DNA of 12,071 nt from Oscillospiraceae bacterium (GCA_017440425.1 JAFSHJ010000036.1:1-12071), one strand, 5' to 3'. Counted from the first letter of the stretch, positions 1 through 5,765 are shown. Made by a program: numbers and translations. Notes: generated by a model from the sequence alone, not told the origin.

Positions 1-650
1 AGCTTGCGAAGGCTCACATAGTAAAAAGTAAGCGCACCGCTCAATTCAAATCTGTCTGTTACAAAATATCCGTGGGTTATGGTTCCGTGGTAGTTTGTTT
101 GGGTAAAAGTGGTTCCGAAGGCAGAATCCTTAGTGGTTATCTCTTCCAAAGAATCAATAATACCAACAACCGTAACCTGCTGACCGCTGCTCAATTTTAT
201 AATGTCTTCCACAGGGAGATTTACGGTGAAGTCGCCGATGTCTACACTTTCTCTTTCAATGTTGGAGATAATGCCTGTAATAAGAAAAACGTTGCCGATA
301 TATTTTTCTTCTGAGCGCAGTTTGTTTTCGGACATAGCTGCAGCGTAATCATCTATTTCTTGAGCCATGGAAAGCATTTCTTCTTTGTTGGGAATGCTTT
401 CTTCAATCAATTTGTCCAAAGTCATGCGAGCATTCAGAAGCAGAGCATAGTTATCCAATTCGCTTTTTTGTTCTGCTGTTAAGGCATTATACATTTGTTC
501 TGCAGCAACAATGGCCTCTTCGCTCTCCAAAGTTACTTCTCCAATGTCAGCAATCATGTTATCCATAACTTTAGCCGCCTCGCTTTTTCCGCAGGCGGCG
601 AGTGAGAAAGCCATGGCGATAACCAAAACAACAATTAAGAGCTTTTTCAT
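1..650 (-). CDS. Lipoprotein with one helical repeat and an OB-fold-like domain (partial, C-terminus off the left edge)
   Basis: The ATG at 650 is preceded by an AAAGGA ribosome site 8 nt upstream. I read 216 codons with no stop before the window edge, so the C-terminus is missing. Residues 1-20 form a lipoprotein signal with a perfect lipobox (LAAC, Cys20), so the product should be anchored to the outer face of the membrane. Residues about 30-82 hold one copy of a helical repeat with the core IGEVTLESEEAIVAAE followed by Y-x-ALT-x-EQK; the upstream gene 799-1950 has three copies. Residues about 108-200 (EEKYIGNVFLITGIISNIE, then VNLPVEDIIKLSSGQQVTVVGIIDS) look like the tRNA_anti-like OB-fold domain of many Firmicutes lipoproteins; this is from pattern memory, not a search. 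A strong hairpin upstream separates it from 799-1950, so it should have its own promoter, but I see no convincing one. Substrate or partner unknown. Confidence 0.85.
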   Translation of the reverse strand, partial: MKKLLIVVLVIAMAFSLAACGKSEAAKVMDNMIADIGEVTLESEEAIVAAEQMYNALTAEQKSELDNYALLLNARMTLDKLIEESIPNKEEMLSMAQEIDDYAAAMSENKLRSEEKYIGNVFLITGIISNIERESVDIGDFTVNLPVEDIIKLSSGQQVTVVGIIDSLEEITTKDSAFGTTFTQTNYHGTITHGYFVTDRFELSGALTFYYVSLRK

Positions 651-742
651 AATGAGTTTCCTTTCAAAACGAAATAGTTACAAGAGCACCCAACAAAAGG
701 GAGGAAACAATTGGGCACACATAAGGGTTAAAAAGTTTGCGA

Positions 743-777
743 AAAAACAAGGAGTGGAAGAGGCTCTCCTTGTTTTT
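743..777 (-). terminator. Intrinsic terminator after the three-repeat lipoprotein gene
   Basis: A perfect 12-bp stem pairs 743-754 with 766-777 around an 11-nt loop. In the minus direction the stem runs out through a stretch of six T. It lies just past the stop of 799-1950. Because the stem ends in A/T runs on both sides it could also work on plus-strand transcripts. Confidence 0.85.
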
Positions 778-798
778 GTTTAATATTATAAGATGTAA

Positions 799-1950
799 TT
801 AGCCAAGCAGTGCGCTGTAGAAGGTGACGACGTCACGGATGGCGGCTTTGTCTGCATTGGAGATGGTGAGGTCAAAGTGATAGTCATCGCCCTGGAATCT
901 TACGGTCGTTTCGCTGGAATCCGCAATATCCGCAAGCATCTTGAGCTCGTAGCTGTCAAGAGGCTGATTGTAGTTGAGGGGATCATCATAATATTCCCAA
1001 ACGTCGCCGTGAGCATTGTCGCGGGTCACGTCAAAATAGTTGACGGAATAGGTGTAGCGTTCGTTATCGGTGACAACGGTGATCTTCTTCCAGAATATCC
1101 AGTCATCGCCGGTGTAGTTATATCTGATGCAAACCCAGGGCTGGTTGTTTTTGATGCCGATATAGGGCAGGACATAGCTTCTTATGTCGATGTAGTCGGG
1201 CAGGTTGTTGGGCATATACCAGGTGATGCCTTCAACCTTATCGGTGGAGATATCGAATCTGGAGGAATACTGTTTGATAATCTTTTCTTTTTCGACCAGA
1301 ACAAGAGCATTCAGCTCGGTCTCTGCGGATTCCAAAACGGAATAATTTGTTACCAGCTGTTTTTCCTCGGCGGTGAGAGCGTTATACTGTTCTCTTGCGG
1401 AGGTGACGGCAAACTTGGAGTCGAGAGTGACATCGCCGATAGCATCGATGGCGGTGATAACTTTGTTTGCGTTTTCCTTCATGCGGGCTTCTTTTTCTTC
1501 CTGGATAGCCTTCTGAACAGCTGCATCATAAGCTTCTCTCATTTCCGCAAGACGGTCGCCGCTTTCTTCAATGCGGGACTTTTCATCGGCTGTGAGCAGC
1601 GAATAAGCCTTTTCTGCAGCAATAATGGCCTCTTCGGAATCGAGAGTGACCTCGCCAACAGCATCGATGAGGTCGACAACTTCGCTTGTGTGGGACTCAA
1701 TGACCAGCTCGTCGTAAGCAGTTCTGGAGGAGGTCAGGGTCTCTGCGCTGTCAGCTATCTGCTCTTTTTCTTCGGGTGTAAGGGCGGCATAAGCTTTTTC
1801 TGCAGCAACTATTACACTTTCGGAATCGAGTGTGACTTCACCGATGGCGGAAATAAGGGTCTCACAGTTTTTGGCTGCCTCGCTCTTTCCGCAGGCACAC
1901 AGCGAAAAGGTCATGACGAGGACAAGCAGGATAAGTATAATTTTTTTCAT
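799..1950 (-). CDS. Lipoprotein with three tandem helical repeats and a unique C-terminal domain
   Basis: This 383-aa secreted lipoprotein starts at the ATG at 1950, with AGAGGG upstream. The signal peptide ends in lipobox LCAC (Cys20). Three related repeats begin near residues 30, 91 and 163. Each contains IG(E/D)VTLDS (starting at 36, 98 and 171), then A..(E/R)..Y..LT..EK and a second helix ending in A.(T/E). They should form helical hairpins projecting from the membrane. Residues about 225-383 form a separate domain rich in aromatic residues (ITWYMPNNLPDY, WVCIRYNYTGDDWIFWKK, DNERYTYSVNYFD), probably beta-sheet, which I do not recognise. The signal peptide and first repeat closely match the downstream gene 1-650, so the two are tandem paralogues that share the N-terminus and differ in the C-terminal domain. 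The start lies 30 nt after the stop of 1981-2376, which suggests co-transcription. Function unknown; a surface sensor or binding lipoprotein is a guess. Confidence 0.9.
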   Translation of the reverse strand: MKKIILILLVLVMTFSLCACGKSEAAKNCETLISAIGEVTLDSESVIVAAEKAYAALTPEEKEQIADSAETLTSSRTAYDELVIESHTSEVVDLIDAVGEVTLDSEEAIIAAEKAYSLLTADEKSRIEESGDRLAEMREAYDAAVQKAIQEEKEARMKENANKVITAIDAIGDVTLDSKFAVTSAREQYNALTAEEKQLVTNYSVLESAETELNALVLVEKEKIIKQYSSRFDISTDKVEGITWYMPNNLPDYIDIRSYVLPYIGIKNNQPWVCIRYNYTGDDWIFWKKITVVTDNERYTYSVNYFDVTRDNAHGDVWEYYDDPLNYNQPLDSYELKMLADIADSSETTVRFQGDDYHFDLTISNADKAAIRDVVTFYSALLG

Positions 1951-1980
1951 GATGATTTTCCCTCTTATGTGTTGTGATGG

Positions 1981-2376
1981 TTAAAGTGTATTTTCTTCGG
2001 TGGTGGCGGCAGCTTCAGGTGTATGCAGGGGAGCGGGAGCTTCCTTTTTGGCATCTTCGGCAGAAGCGCTGCAAACGGCAAGGCATTTGCCGTAGTGAAG
2101 AACGATAAGCAGTCCGCCGACCACAAATGCAGAACCGCTGTATACTGCAAGCTTGCGGCCTATATCGCGAATGTTGTTTGCAGTTACAGCCGTGTTGTGC
2201 ACAGCGTCTACGGTAGCTTCGTATTGATAGGTGTAATAGTCTGCTCCAAAACTTGCACTTTTGGAAGAATATGTGCTGTAGTGGTCTGCCGGAGTGAACA
2301 TGAAAACGATGCCCCAGATAACCACAGCGATCCCAAGCAGAACACCAACCACGTTAAAGCCTTTTCCCTTGGTCAT
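1981..2376 (-). CDS. Small two-TM membrane protein of unknown function
   Basis: This 131-aa protein starts at the ATG at 2376 behind a strong GAGGAGGT ribosome site. Residues about 8-27 (FNVVGVLLGIAVVIWGIVFMF) and about 79-97 (VYSGSAFVVGGLLIVLHYG) are two hydrophobic helices. They flank a roughly 50-residue polar loop rich in Tyr, Ser and Thr that should lie outside the cell. The C-terminal tail is Ala/Glu/Pro-rich and low in complexity. No family recognised. It is the first gene after a vegetative promoter, with the three-repeat lipoprotein 30 nt downstream, so the two probably form a bicistronic unit and may work together at the membrane. Confidence 0.85.
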   Translation of the reverse strand: MTKGKGFNVVGVLLGIAVVIWGIVFMFTPADHYSTYSSKSASFGADYYTYQYEATVDAVHNTAVTANNIRDIGRKLAVYSGSAFVVGGLLIVLHYGKCLAVCSASAEDAKKEAPAPLHTPEAAATTEENTL

Positions 2377-2409
2377 TGCAAAACCTCCTCAAATTAAGTG
2401 ATAAATTTT

Positions 2410-2438
2410 ATAATACACCAAAATCTGACAAAAAACAA
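2410..2438 (-). promoter_or_regulatory. Probable sigma-A promoter for the 1981-2376 / 799-1950 unit
   Basis: On the minus strand, TTGTTT (2438-2433) and TATTAT (2415-2410) are separated by exactly 17 nt. The predicted start is near 2403, giving a short leader of about 27 nt that contains the GAGGAGGT ribosome site. The -35 matches consensus only at TTG and the -10 matches 5 of 6. Confidence 0.6.
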
Positions 2439-2455
2439 TTAGCTGGCAGCATAGG

Positions 2456-2530
2456 TTTTGCGGTTTTTTGCCGCAAAAAACAATACCGAAAATACCGCAA
2501 TTTTCTGCTGGAAGTGCAGAGATTTCTGCA
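2456..2530. other. AT-rich intergenic stretch with two small hairpins
   Basis: Between the stop of 2576-2842 and the promoter at 2410-2438 there are two inverted repeats. TTTTGCGG (2456-2463) pairs with CCGCAAAA (2471-2478) around a T-rich 7-nt loop, and TGCAGA (2515-2520) pairs with TCTGCA (2525-2530) around GATT. Neither has a T-run on the minus side, so they are poor intrinsic terminators. They may still mark the transcript end of the 88-aa ORF. I see no gene here. Confidence 0.4.
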
Positions 2531-2575
2531 TTCCCAACGGTCATTTTATTTTTCAGAATATTAACGCAATATATC

Positions 2576-2842
2576 TTAACCTTTGAGAAAATTAATTACA
2601 GCCTCTGCCGAATCAAACTGCGCACCGTAAAAATAATCAGAAATATCGTTCAGAGCAGCAACAGAGCATTTCGTAATATCCATTTCCTTGAGTAATTCTT
2701 TTGCTTTGGTGAGGTACGGTTCAAATCTAAGATCTGATATATTATCACAACCAACTGCTTCTTTAAGTTTTTCAAAAATATCCATAATTTTATCACTAAA
2801 CTCCCATTCAAATTCTGATGTCGTCGAAGAATTGCTGATCAC
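2576..2842 (-). CDS. Hypothetical 88-aa protein, possibly a remnant
   Basis: The ORF reads from a GTG at 2842, directly after an in-frame TAA, so it cannot extend further upstream. No clear ribosome site precedes the GTG, and the next internal ATG (residue 20) is no better placed. The composition looks like a real soluble protein: amphipathic helices (IMDIFEKLKEAVG, YLTKAKELLKEMDI) and a C-terminal DYFYGAQFDSAEAVINFLKG. It resembles the tail of a small helical protein such as an immunity or regulatory protein, but I do not recognise a family. It lies between the hairpin that ends the surface-protein gene and the AT-rich gap before the lipoprotein unit, with no visible promoter. It could be a weakly expressed small gene or the C-terminal remnant of a larger one. 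Confidence 0.5.
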   Translation of the reverse strand: MISNSSTTSEFEWEFSDKIMDIFEKLKEAVGCDNISDLRFEPYLTKAKELLKEMDITKCSVAALNDISDYFYGAQFDSAEAVINFLKG

Positions 2843-2852
2843 TTAATATAAG

Positions 2853-2880
2853 AAAGTCCGAACATTTCTGTCCGGACTTT
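2853..2880 (-). terminator. Probable terminator of the surface-protein gene
   Basis: AAAGTCCG (2853-2860) pairs with CGGACTTT (2873-2880); after one mismatch the stem continues for three more pairs (2862-2864 with 2869-2871). In the minus direction it is followed by a pyrimidine/AT-rich tail (CTTATATTA) with a weak T-run. It lies 57 nt past the stop of the sortase-anchored protein gene. Confidence 0.55.
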
Positions 2881-2936
2881 GTCTACATTCAAAGGCGGCG
2901 GTGAGTAAATCAGCGCAGTCTTTGCTTGCCAGTAAT

Positions 2937-4358
2937 TTATCTCATATATCTGCCGGAGCTGAGTTTTCTTTTGAGGCTATAGGTGGTAAGTACAAGTGCA
3001 ACACATATAACGGCAATTACCGTAACAAAACCAAGAACGCTGTCATCGCCGGTATTCGGGTTTTTGTTCTCCTTGGAGTCATCGGGCTCGGGGGAAGAGG
3101 TGTTGGAGTTATCGGGAGCTGCAGCGGAAATTTTTGTGTATACAGCGTTGATGGTCATATCGCCGGTTGCTGCAGTAACGACCTTATCCCAGGTTACAGT
3201 GTAGCCTTCCTTTTCAGGAACAGCAGGCATCTCAAATGCTTCACCGTGCTTAACGGTCAAAATTTTGTAAAAACCGTTTTCGTACATAAAGGTGATGGTG
3301 TATTTATTGAGCGTGTAAACGGCATTGATCTCGATATCGGCAGTAATGTTCTTGCCGTCGTTGTCCCAGGCACCGGTATGGCCTTCCTTTACGGGAACTT
3401 CGGGAAGGACAACATCATTGCCAAGCTTTACGGGTATAGTGTCAACAACTGTTCCGTCAGCCAAAAGTGTAACTGTTGCTACTTCGTCTTCCACAGCCTT
3501 GCCGTAAACGGTATTGCCGTTATCGTCTGTGTAAGAGAGTAAAAAGCAACCGTCAGGTATGTTGCCGGTCTTGACGGCGCTTTCTCCGTTCAGCGCATCT
3601 GCCGCAATAGATACAGTTACAGGCCACTCGGTAGAGCCGGCAGTAACAAACAGATAAACATCGCCGTTCAGGGTGGCATCACTGCTTACTGTCAGAGTGC
3701 CGGAGTTTGCGTTTTTGTTCGGGTCTTGCATCCAAACAGACTTGTTGGTACCCTCGATGGTACCGCCGTTAACAGTAAGAATATTTTGTGCCTCTGTGCC
3801 GTTTAAGAACTGGCGGATAGCACGGTAGGTGGATTTTACGGTGCCGTCATTGATGACGGTCTCGGCATATGTGCCTTTGCCGTTTGTCAGGTTGTCAATA
3901 CCATAGGCCATGTCGGTGCCGCCAAGATGTTCAATGGTGCCGCCGTCGACGGTCAGTTTACCGCGCTGGTTTGAAATAACGGAAGAATAAGAATTCCAGC
4001 CGCGGTTGTTGGTGGCGGTCAGGGTGATTTTACCGGTCTTTCCCACGCTGCTGTCTTTGACGGTCAAATCAGCGCCGGGATTGATGTTGATAAGTGCGTA
4101 GTTTGCGTTGGAGTTGTCGGTTCCGGAGATGGTGTAACCGGCAAGATCAAGTGTTACGGTAGCATTTGCGGGGACAGACAGAGAGGCTGTGGTAGTAATA
4201 TCTCCGCCCAGCACAATGTCGCCGCCGGCGGCAAACGCAGCAACGAGTTCTTCCTCGGTGTCGAGGACGCCGTCTTCAGGAGTTGCCGCAAAAGCTGTTT
4301 GAGCAAGCGACAAAACCAGGCAGATAACCAAAAGTAAAGTTGACAGTTTTTTCTTCAT
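2937..4358 (-). CDS. Sortase-anchored surface protein with beta-helix and InlB-type repeats (phase-variable candidate)
   Basis: The reading frame is open from 4430, but I place the start at the ATG at 4358. AGAGG lies 8 nt upstream, and the protein then begins with a clean Sec signal (MKKKLSTLLLVICLVLSLAQ..AFAA, cleavage near residue 25). The 473-aa product has: residues about 35-270, a Gly/Thr/Asn-rich run of short beta-strands (VTLDLAGYTIS, ADLTVKDSS, KLTVDGGTIEH, ILTVNGGTIEG), typical of a right-handed beta-helix; residues about 294-349 and 353-408, two InlB-B/Flg_new-type repeats, each ending AVYT; an Asp/Ser/Pro linker; NPNTG (433-437), a TM helix (about 441-460) and a basic tail (KRK). 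That is a complete cell-wall sorting signal of the NPxTG type. It is probably an adhesin or binding protein; no catalytic residues are recognisable. The start codon lies 31 nt from an inverted repeat, and no promoter lies between the two, so expression should depend on the invertible segment upstream. Confidence 0.92.
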   Translation of the reverse strand: MKKKLSTLLLVICLVLSLAQTAFAATPEDGVLDTEEELVAAFAAGGDIVLGGDITTTASLSVPANATVTLDLAGYTISGTDNSNANYALININPGADLTVKDSSVGKTGKITLTATNNRGWNSYSSVISNQRGKLTVDGGTIEHLGGTDMAYGIDNLTNGKGTYAETVINDGTVKSTYRAIRQFLNGTEAQNILTVNGGTIEGTNKSVWMQDPNKNANSGTLTVSSDATLNGDVYLFVTAGSTEWPVTVSIAADALNGESAVKTGNIPDGCFLLSYTDDNGNTVYGKAVEDEVATVTLLADGTVVDTIPVKLGNDVVLPEVPVKEGHTGAWDNDGKNITADIEINAVYTLNKYTITFMYENGFYKILTVKHGEAFEMPAVPEKEGYTVTWDKVVTAATGDMTINAVYTKISAAAPDNSNTSSPEPDDSKENKNPNTGDDSVLGFVTVIAVICVALVLTTYSLKRKLSSGRYMR

Positions 4359-4388
4359 AATGGTTTCCTCTTTTCTCCAAATTTTTAA

Positions 4389-4408
4389 CATAATGCGTAT
4401 TATGTTGC
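4389..4408 (+). repeat. Left inverted repeat of the invertible segment
   Basis: CATAATGCGTATTATGTTGC is identical to the reverse complement of 4637-4656. The site is itself nearly palindromic (CATAAT and ATTATG arms around a 4-bp centre). This is the usual form of a tyrosine-recombinase core site: two inverted monomer-binding arms around a crossover region whose slight asymmetry sets orientation. Confidence 0.9.
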
Positions 4409-4479
4409 TATATACAGGTGGAAAATACACTCTGCGAGCAAATTGGTAGACACCTATAACTAAAAATGGTATAGAAAGT

Positions 4480-4513
4480 TAAGCCTTTTTAATTCAGCTG
4501 TTGATAAGGCTTA
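4480..4513. other. Hairpin inside the invertible segment
   Basis: TAAGCCTT (4480-4487) pairs with AAGGCTTA (4506-4513) around an 18-nt loop that itself contains CAGCTG. There is no strong T-run in either direction. Read leftward it could damp read-through from the recombinase gene or from a weak minus-strand promoter into the surface gene. This role is speculative. Confidence 0.4.
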
Positions 4514-4551
4514 TTTGTGATGAGTTAAATTCGACAATTACTTTACAAATC

Positions 4552-4570
4552 ATACTTTTTTTCAAAGTAT
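4552..4570. other. Small dyad just upstream of the switch promoter
   Basis: ATACTTT (4552-4558) and AAAGTAT (4564-4570) form a 7-bp dyad with a 5-nt centre, ending one base before the -35 of the switch promoter. It could be a regulator-binding site that moves with the promoter, or a chance AT-rich palindrome. Confidence 0.3.
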
Positions 4571-4571
4571 A

Positions 4572-4600
4572 TTGTAATATTTGAGGTTTTGTGCTATACT
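4572..4600 (+). promoter_or_regulatory. Switch promoter inside the invertible segment, facing away from the surface gene
   Basis: TTGTAA (4572-4577), 17 nt, then TATACT (4595-4600), with an extended -10 TG at 4592-4593. The -10 matches 5 of 6 and the -35 matches 4 of 6. The start is predicted at 4606-4607. Read leftward, the segment offers only weak candidates, the best being TTGAAA-17-AGTAAT, so this is the dominant promoter of the segment. Confidence 0.75.
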
Positions 4601-4605
4601 TATTT

Positions 4606-4626
4606 AGTACCGGATTGCCCGGTGCT
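4606..4626 (+). other. 5'-end stem-loop of the switch transcript
   Basis: AGTACCGG (4606-4613) pairs with CCGGTGCT (4619-4626) with one G-U wobble around a 5-nt loop. The predicted transcription start coincides with the first base of the stem, so the RNA would begin with a hairpin. Such 5' stems are known to protect mRNAs from 5'-end-dependent decay. It would remain the leader in the inverted (ON) orientation. Confidence 0.5.
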
Positions 4627-4636
4627 AATGCACTCT

Positions 4637-4656
4637 GCAACATAATACGCATTATG
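4637..4656 (-). repeat. Right inverted repeat of the invertible segment
   Basis: GCAACATAATACGCATTATG on the plus strand is the exact inverted copy of 4389-4408. The match ends at the repeat boundary: the outer flanks differ (AA versus CA), and so do the inner flanks. This makes a bounded recombination site more likely than a long palindrome. Confidence 0.9.
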
Positions 4657-4661
4657 CAGCT

Positions 4662-4686
4662 GCCGCCGCTTTCGGTGGCTTTTTTA
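4662..4686 (+). terminator. Intrinsic terminator facing the OFF-oriented switch promoter
   Basis: GCCGCCG (4662-4668) and CGGTGGC (4673-4679) form a 7-bp GC-rich stem with one G-U pair and a CTTT loop, followed by six T (4680-4685). It works only on the plus strand: read leftward, no T-run follows. It lies five bases outside the right repeat and overlaps the recombinase stop codon. In the orientation shown it would stop the switch transcript before it runs antisense through the recombinase gene. Confidence 0.85.
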
Positions 4687-5529
4687 TATTATCAACCGCA
4701 TGTTTTCCAACTGCTTTCGGTGTTCGTTGCCGGTGGTGATAATATAAATTCGTGTGGTATCAATGCTGCTGTGACCGAGAATATCTGCGAGCTTGGCAAT
4801 GTCCTTTTCTATGCCATAGAATATTCGTGCAAACAAGTGGCGCAGATTATGAGGAAATACCTTTTGCGGATTGACCTCTGCCTGTTTGCAAAGACTTTTC
4901 ATTTCACGCCAAATATTGGTTCGGCTCATCGGTTTGCCATTTCGGGTAATGAAAATAGCCCCCGTTTTAATTTTGCGCTCTGCTATATAGCGGAGCAATT
5001 TTTTTTGCAGTTCTTTGATAATGAACACCGAGCGTGTCTTACCTTTAAGTGACACGACCGCTTCACCACACTTTACTGCTTCCACCGTGATATATTGCAG
5101 CTCGCTGACACGGATGCCGGTGCCGCATATCGTTTGAATCAACAGATGCAAGCGTTCATTGCCTTTTTGCTTTGCAGCATTTACAAGCCGCATATATTCC
5201 GCTTTGGTCAATTCATTTTCTTCAGAACAGTAGATCTGACGTTGAAGTTTGATGGGTTTCACCTTCAAATCTGTCCACTCAAGAAAAGAGAACAAACTAT
5301 TAAGGGATGCAAGCATTGAATTAACGCTCCGTGCGGCATAATTATCGGAAAGCAGTTTGTTTTTATAGGCAATCACGGTTTCCTTTGTAATCTTCTCACC
5401 ATTAATATAGAAATAAAATGCTTGCACATCACGGATGTATTTTTCAATGGTGCTTTTGCTCTTTTCCTCGGTTTTTAGGTATACAGTAAATGCTGCGATT
5501 TGCTTTGCTGTTAAAAATTTCCTTTTCAT
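4684..5529 (-). CDS. Tyrosine recombinase (phage-integrase/Xer fold), candidate DNA invertase
   Basis: I place the start at the ATG at 5529. GGAGGTG ends 6 nt upstream, and an in-frame GTG at 5538 lies inside that ribosome site. The 281-aa product has an N-terminal SAM-like core-binding domain (about 6-95, with KSKSTIEKYIRDVQAFYFYI) and a C-terminal catalytic domain (about 105-280). All catalytic residues are present: Arg140 (GTGIRVSEL), Lys162 (SLKGKTR), His227 and Arg230 (HNLRHLFA), His253 (LGHSS) and the nucleophile Tyr262 (TTRIYI). The size fits the compact Xer/Tsr-type recombinases that invert promoters. It lacks the N-terminal arm-binding domain of many phage integrases, and no excisionase, relaxase or phage gene is nearby. 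Its stop is 28 nt from the right inverted repeat, so that segment is the obvious substrate. No strong terminator follows on the minus strand, so its mRNA may run into the invertible segment. Confidence 0.95.
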   Translation of the reverse strand: MKRKFLTAKQIAAFTVYLKTEEKSKSTIEKYIRDVQAFYFYINGEKITKETVIAYKNKLLSDNYAARSVNSMLASLNSLFSFLEWTDLKVKPIKLQRQIYCSEENELTKAEYMRLVNAAKQKGNERLHLLIQTICGTGIRVSELQYITVEAVKCGEAVVSLKGKTRSVFIIKELQKKLLRYIAERKIKTGAIFITRNGKPMSRTNIWREMKSLCKQAEVNPQKVFPHNLRHLFARIFYGIEKDIAKLADILGHSSIDTTRIYIITTGNEHRKQLENMRLII

Positions 5530-5676
5530 CGTATTCACCTCCGAATTGTTTTCTATATAGTGTTCACAAGAGAGTCTATTTTTATGAGGAAGCTCAGGTA
5601 ATCATACCGAATATGTAATAGCCTATTATCTCTGAGGAGAATTGGCTGAAAGCGTAAGAGCTTTGCAAAAACAAAA

Positions 5677-5737
5677 GCCGCCCCCTCTTCCACCTTGCGG
5701 CGGAGCCGCCGACTTAATGTCGAGGGGAGAGGGGGCG
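5677..5737. repeat. GC-rich folded intergenic repeat (about 60 bp)
   Basis: CGCCCCCTCTTCC (5679-5691) pairs with 5725-5737 over 13 bp with one G-U. Inside lie two smaller hairpins: CGGCGG/CCGCCG near 5698-5711 and GAC/GTC at 5711-5721. The whole would fold like a three-way cloverleaf. It is much more GC-rich than its surroundings and lies between the tRNA terminator and the recombinase gene. The form suggests a dispersed REP-like or miniature element, although a single copy cannot prove dispersal. The rest of 5530-5765 holds no gene and no clear recombinase promoter. Confidence 0.65.
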
Positions 5738-5765
5738 TAAGTGAGGGCATAAAGTTAAAAGAGAA

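Larger units (their letters stand above)
4389..4656. other. Candidate invertible promoter segment (phase-variation switch)
   Basis: Perfect 20-bp inverted repeats at 4389-4408 and 4637-4656 bound 228 bp of AT-rich DNA with no gene. The segment lies between the start of a sortase-anchored surface-protein gene (4358) and the stop of a tyrosine recombinase gene (4684). The best promoter inside points rightward, away from the surface gene. Inversion maps position x to 9045 minus x, which would move the -10 to 4445-4450 and the transcription start to about 4438, some 80 nt before the ATG. The sequence therefore appears to show the OFF orientation. The repeats, promoter and geometry are seen directly; actual inversion is inferred from known systems with the same layout. 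Confidence 0.85.

Noticed and set aside
877..1977. 366-codon open frame on the plus strand
   Set aside because: It is exactly antisense to the three-repeat lipoprotein, has no ribosome site, and its composition mirrors the codon pattern of the real gene. The same applies to 5876-7162 (opposite DHHW), 7476-8525 (opposite MBOAT), 8573-9532 (opposite the small lipoprotein and the anti-sigma gene) and 10420-11892 (opposite DUF2812 and PadR).
4359..4430. N-terminal extension of the surface protein (24 extra residues)
   Set aside because: The extension would cover the left inverted repeat and part of the invertible segment and would place residues before a perfect signal peptide. The ATG at 4358 has a well-spaced ribosome site.
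4428..4638. Direct repeat CACTCTGC at 4428-4435 and 4631-4638
   Set aside because: Eight bases is too short to stand out in this length, and it does not coincide with the repeat boundaries. It is probably chance.
4684..5529. XerC/XerD chromosome-dimer resolution enzyme
   Set aside because: The fold is related, but the gene sits alone beside an inverted-repeat pair and a surface gene, and the flanking sites do not look like a single dif site.
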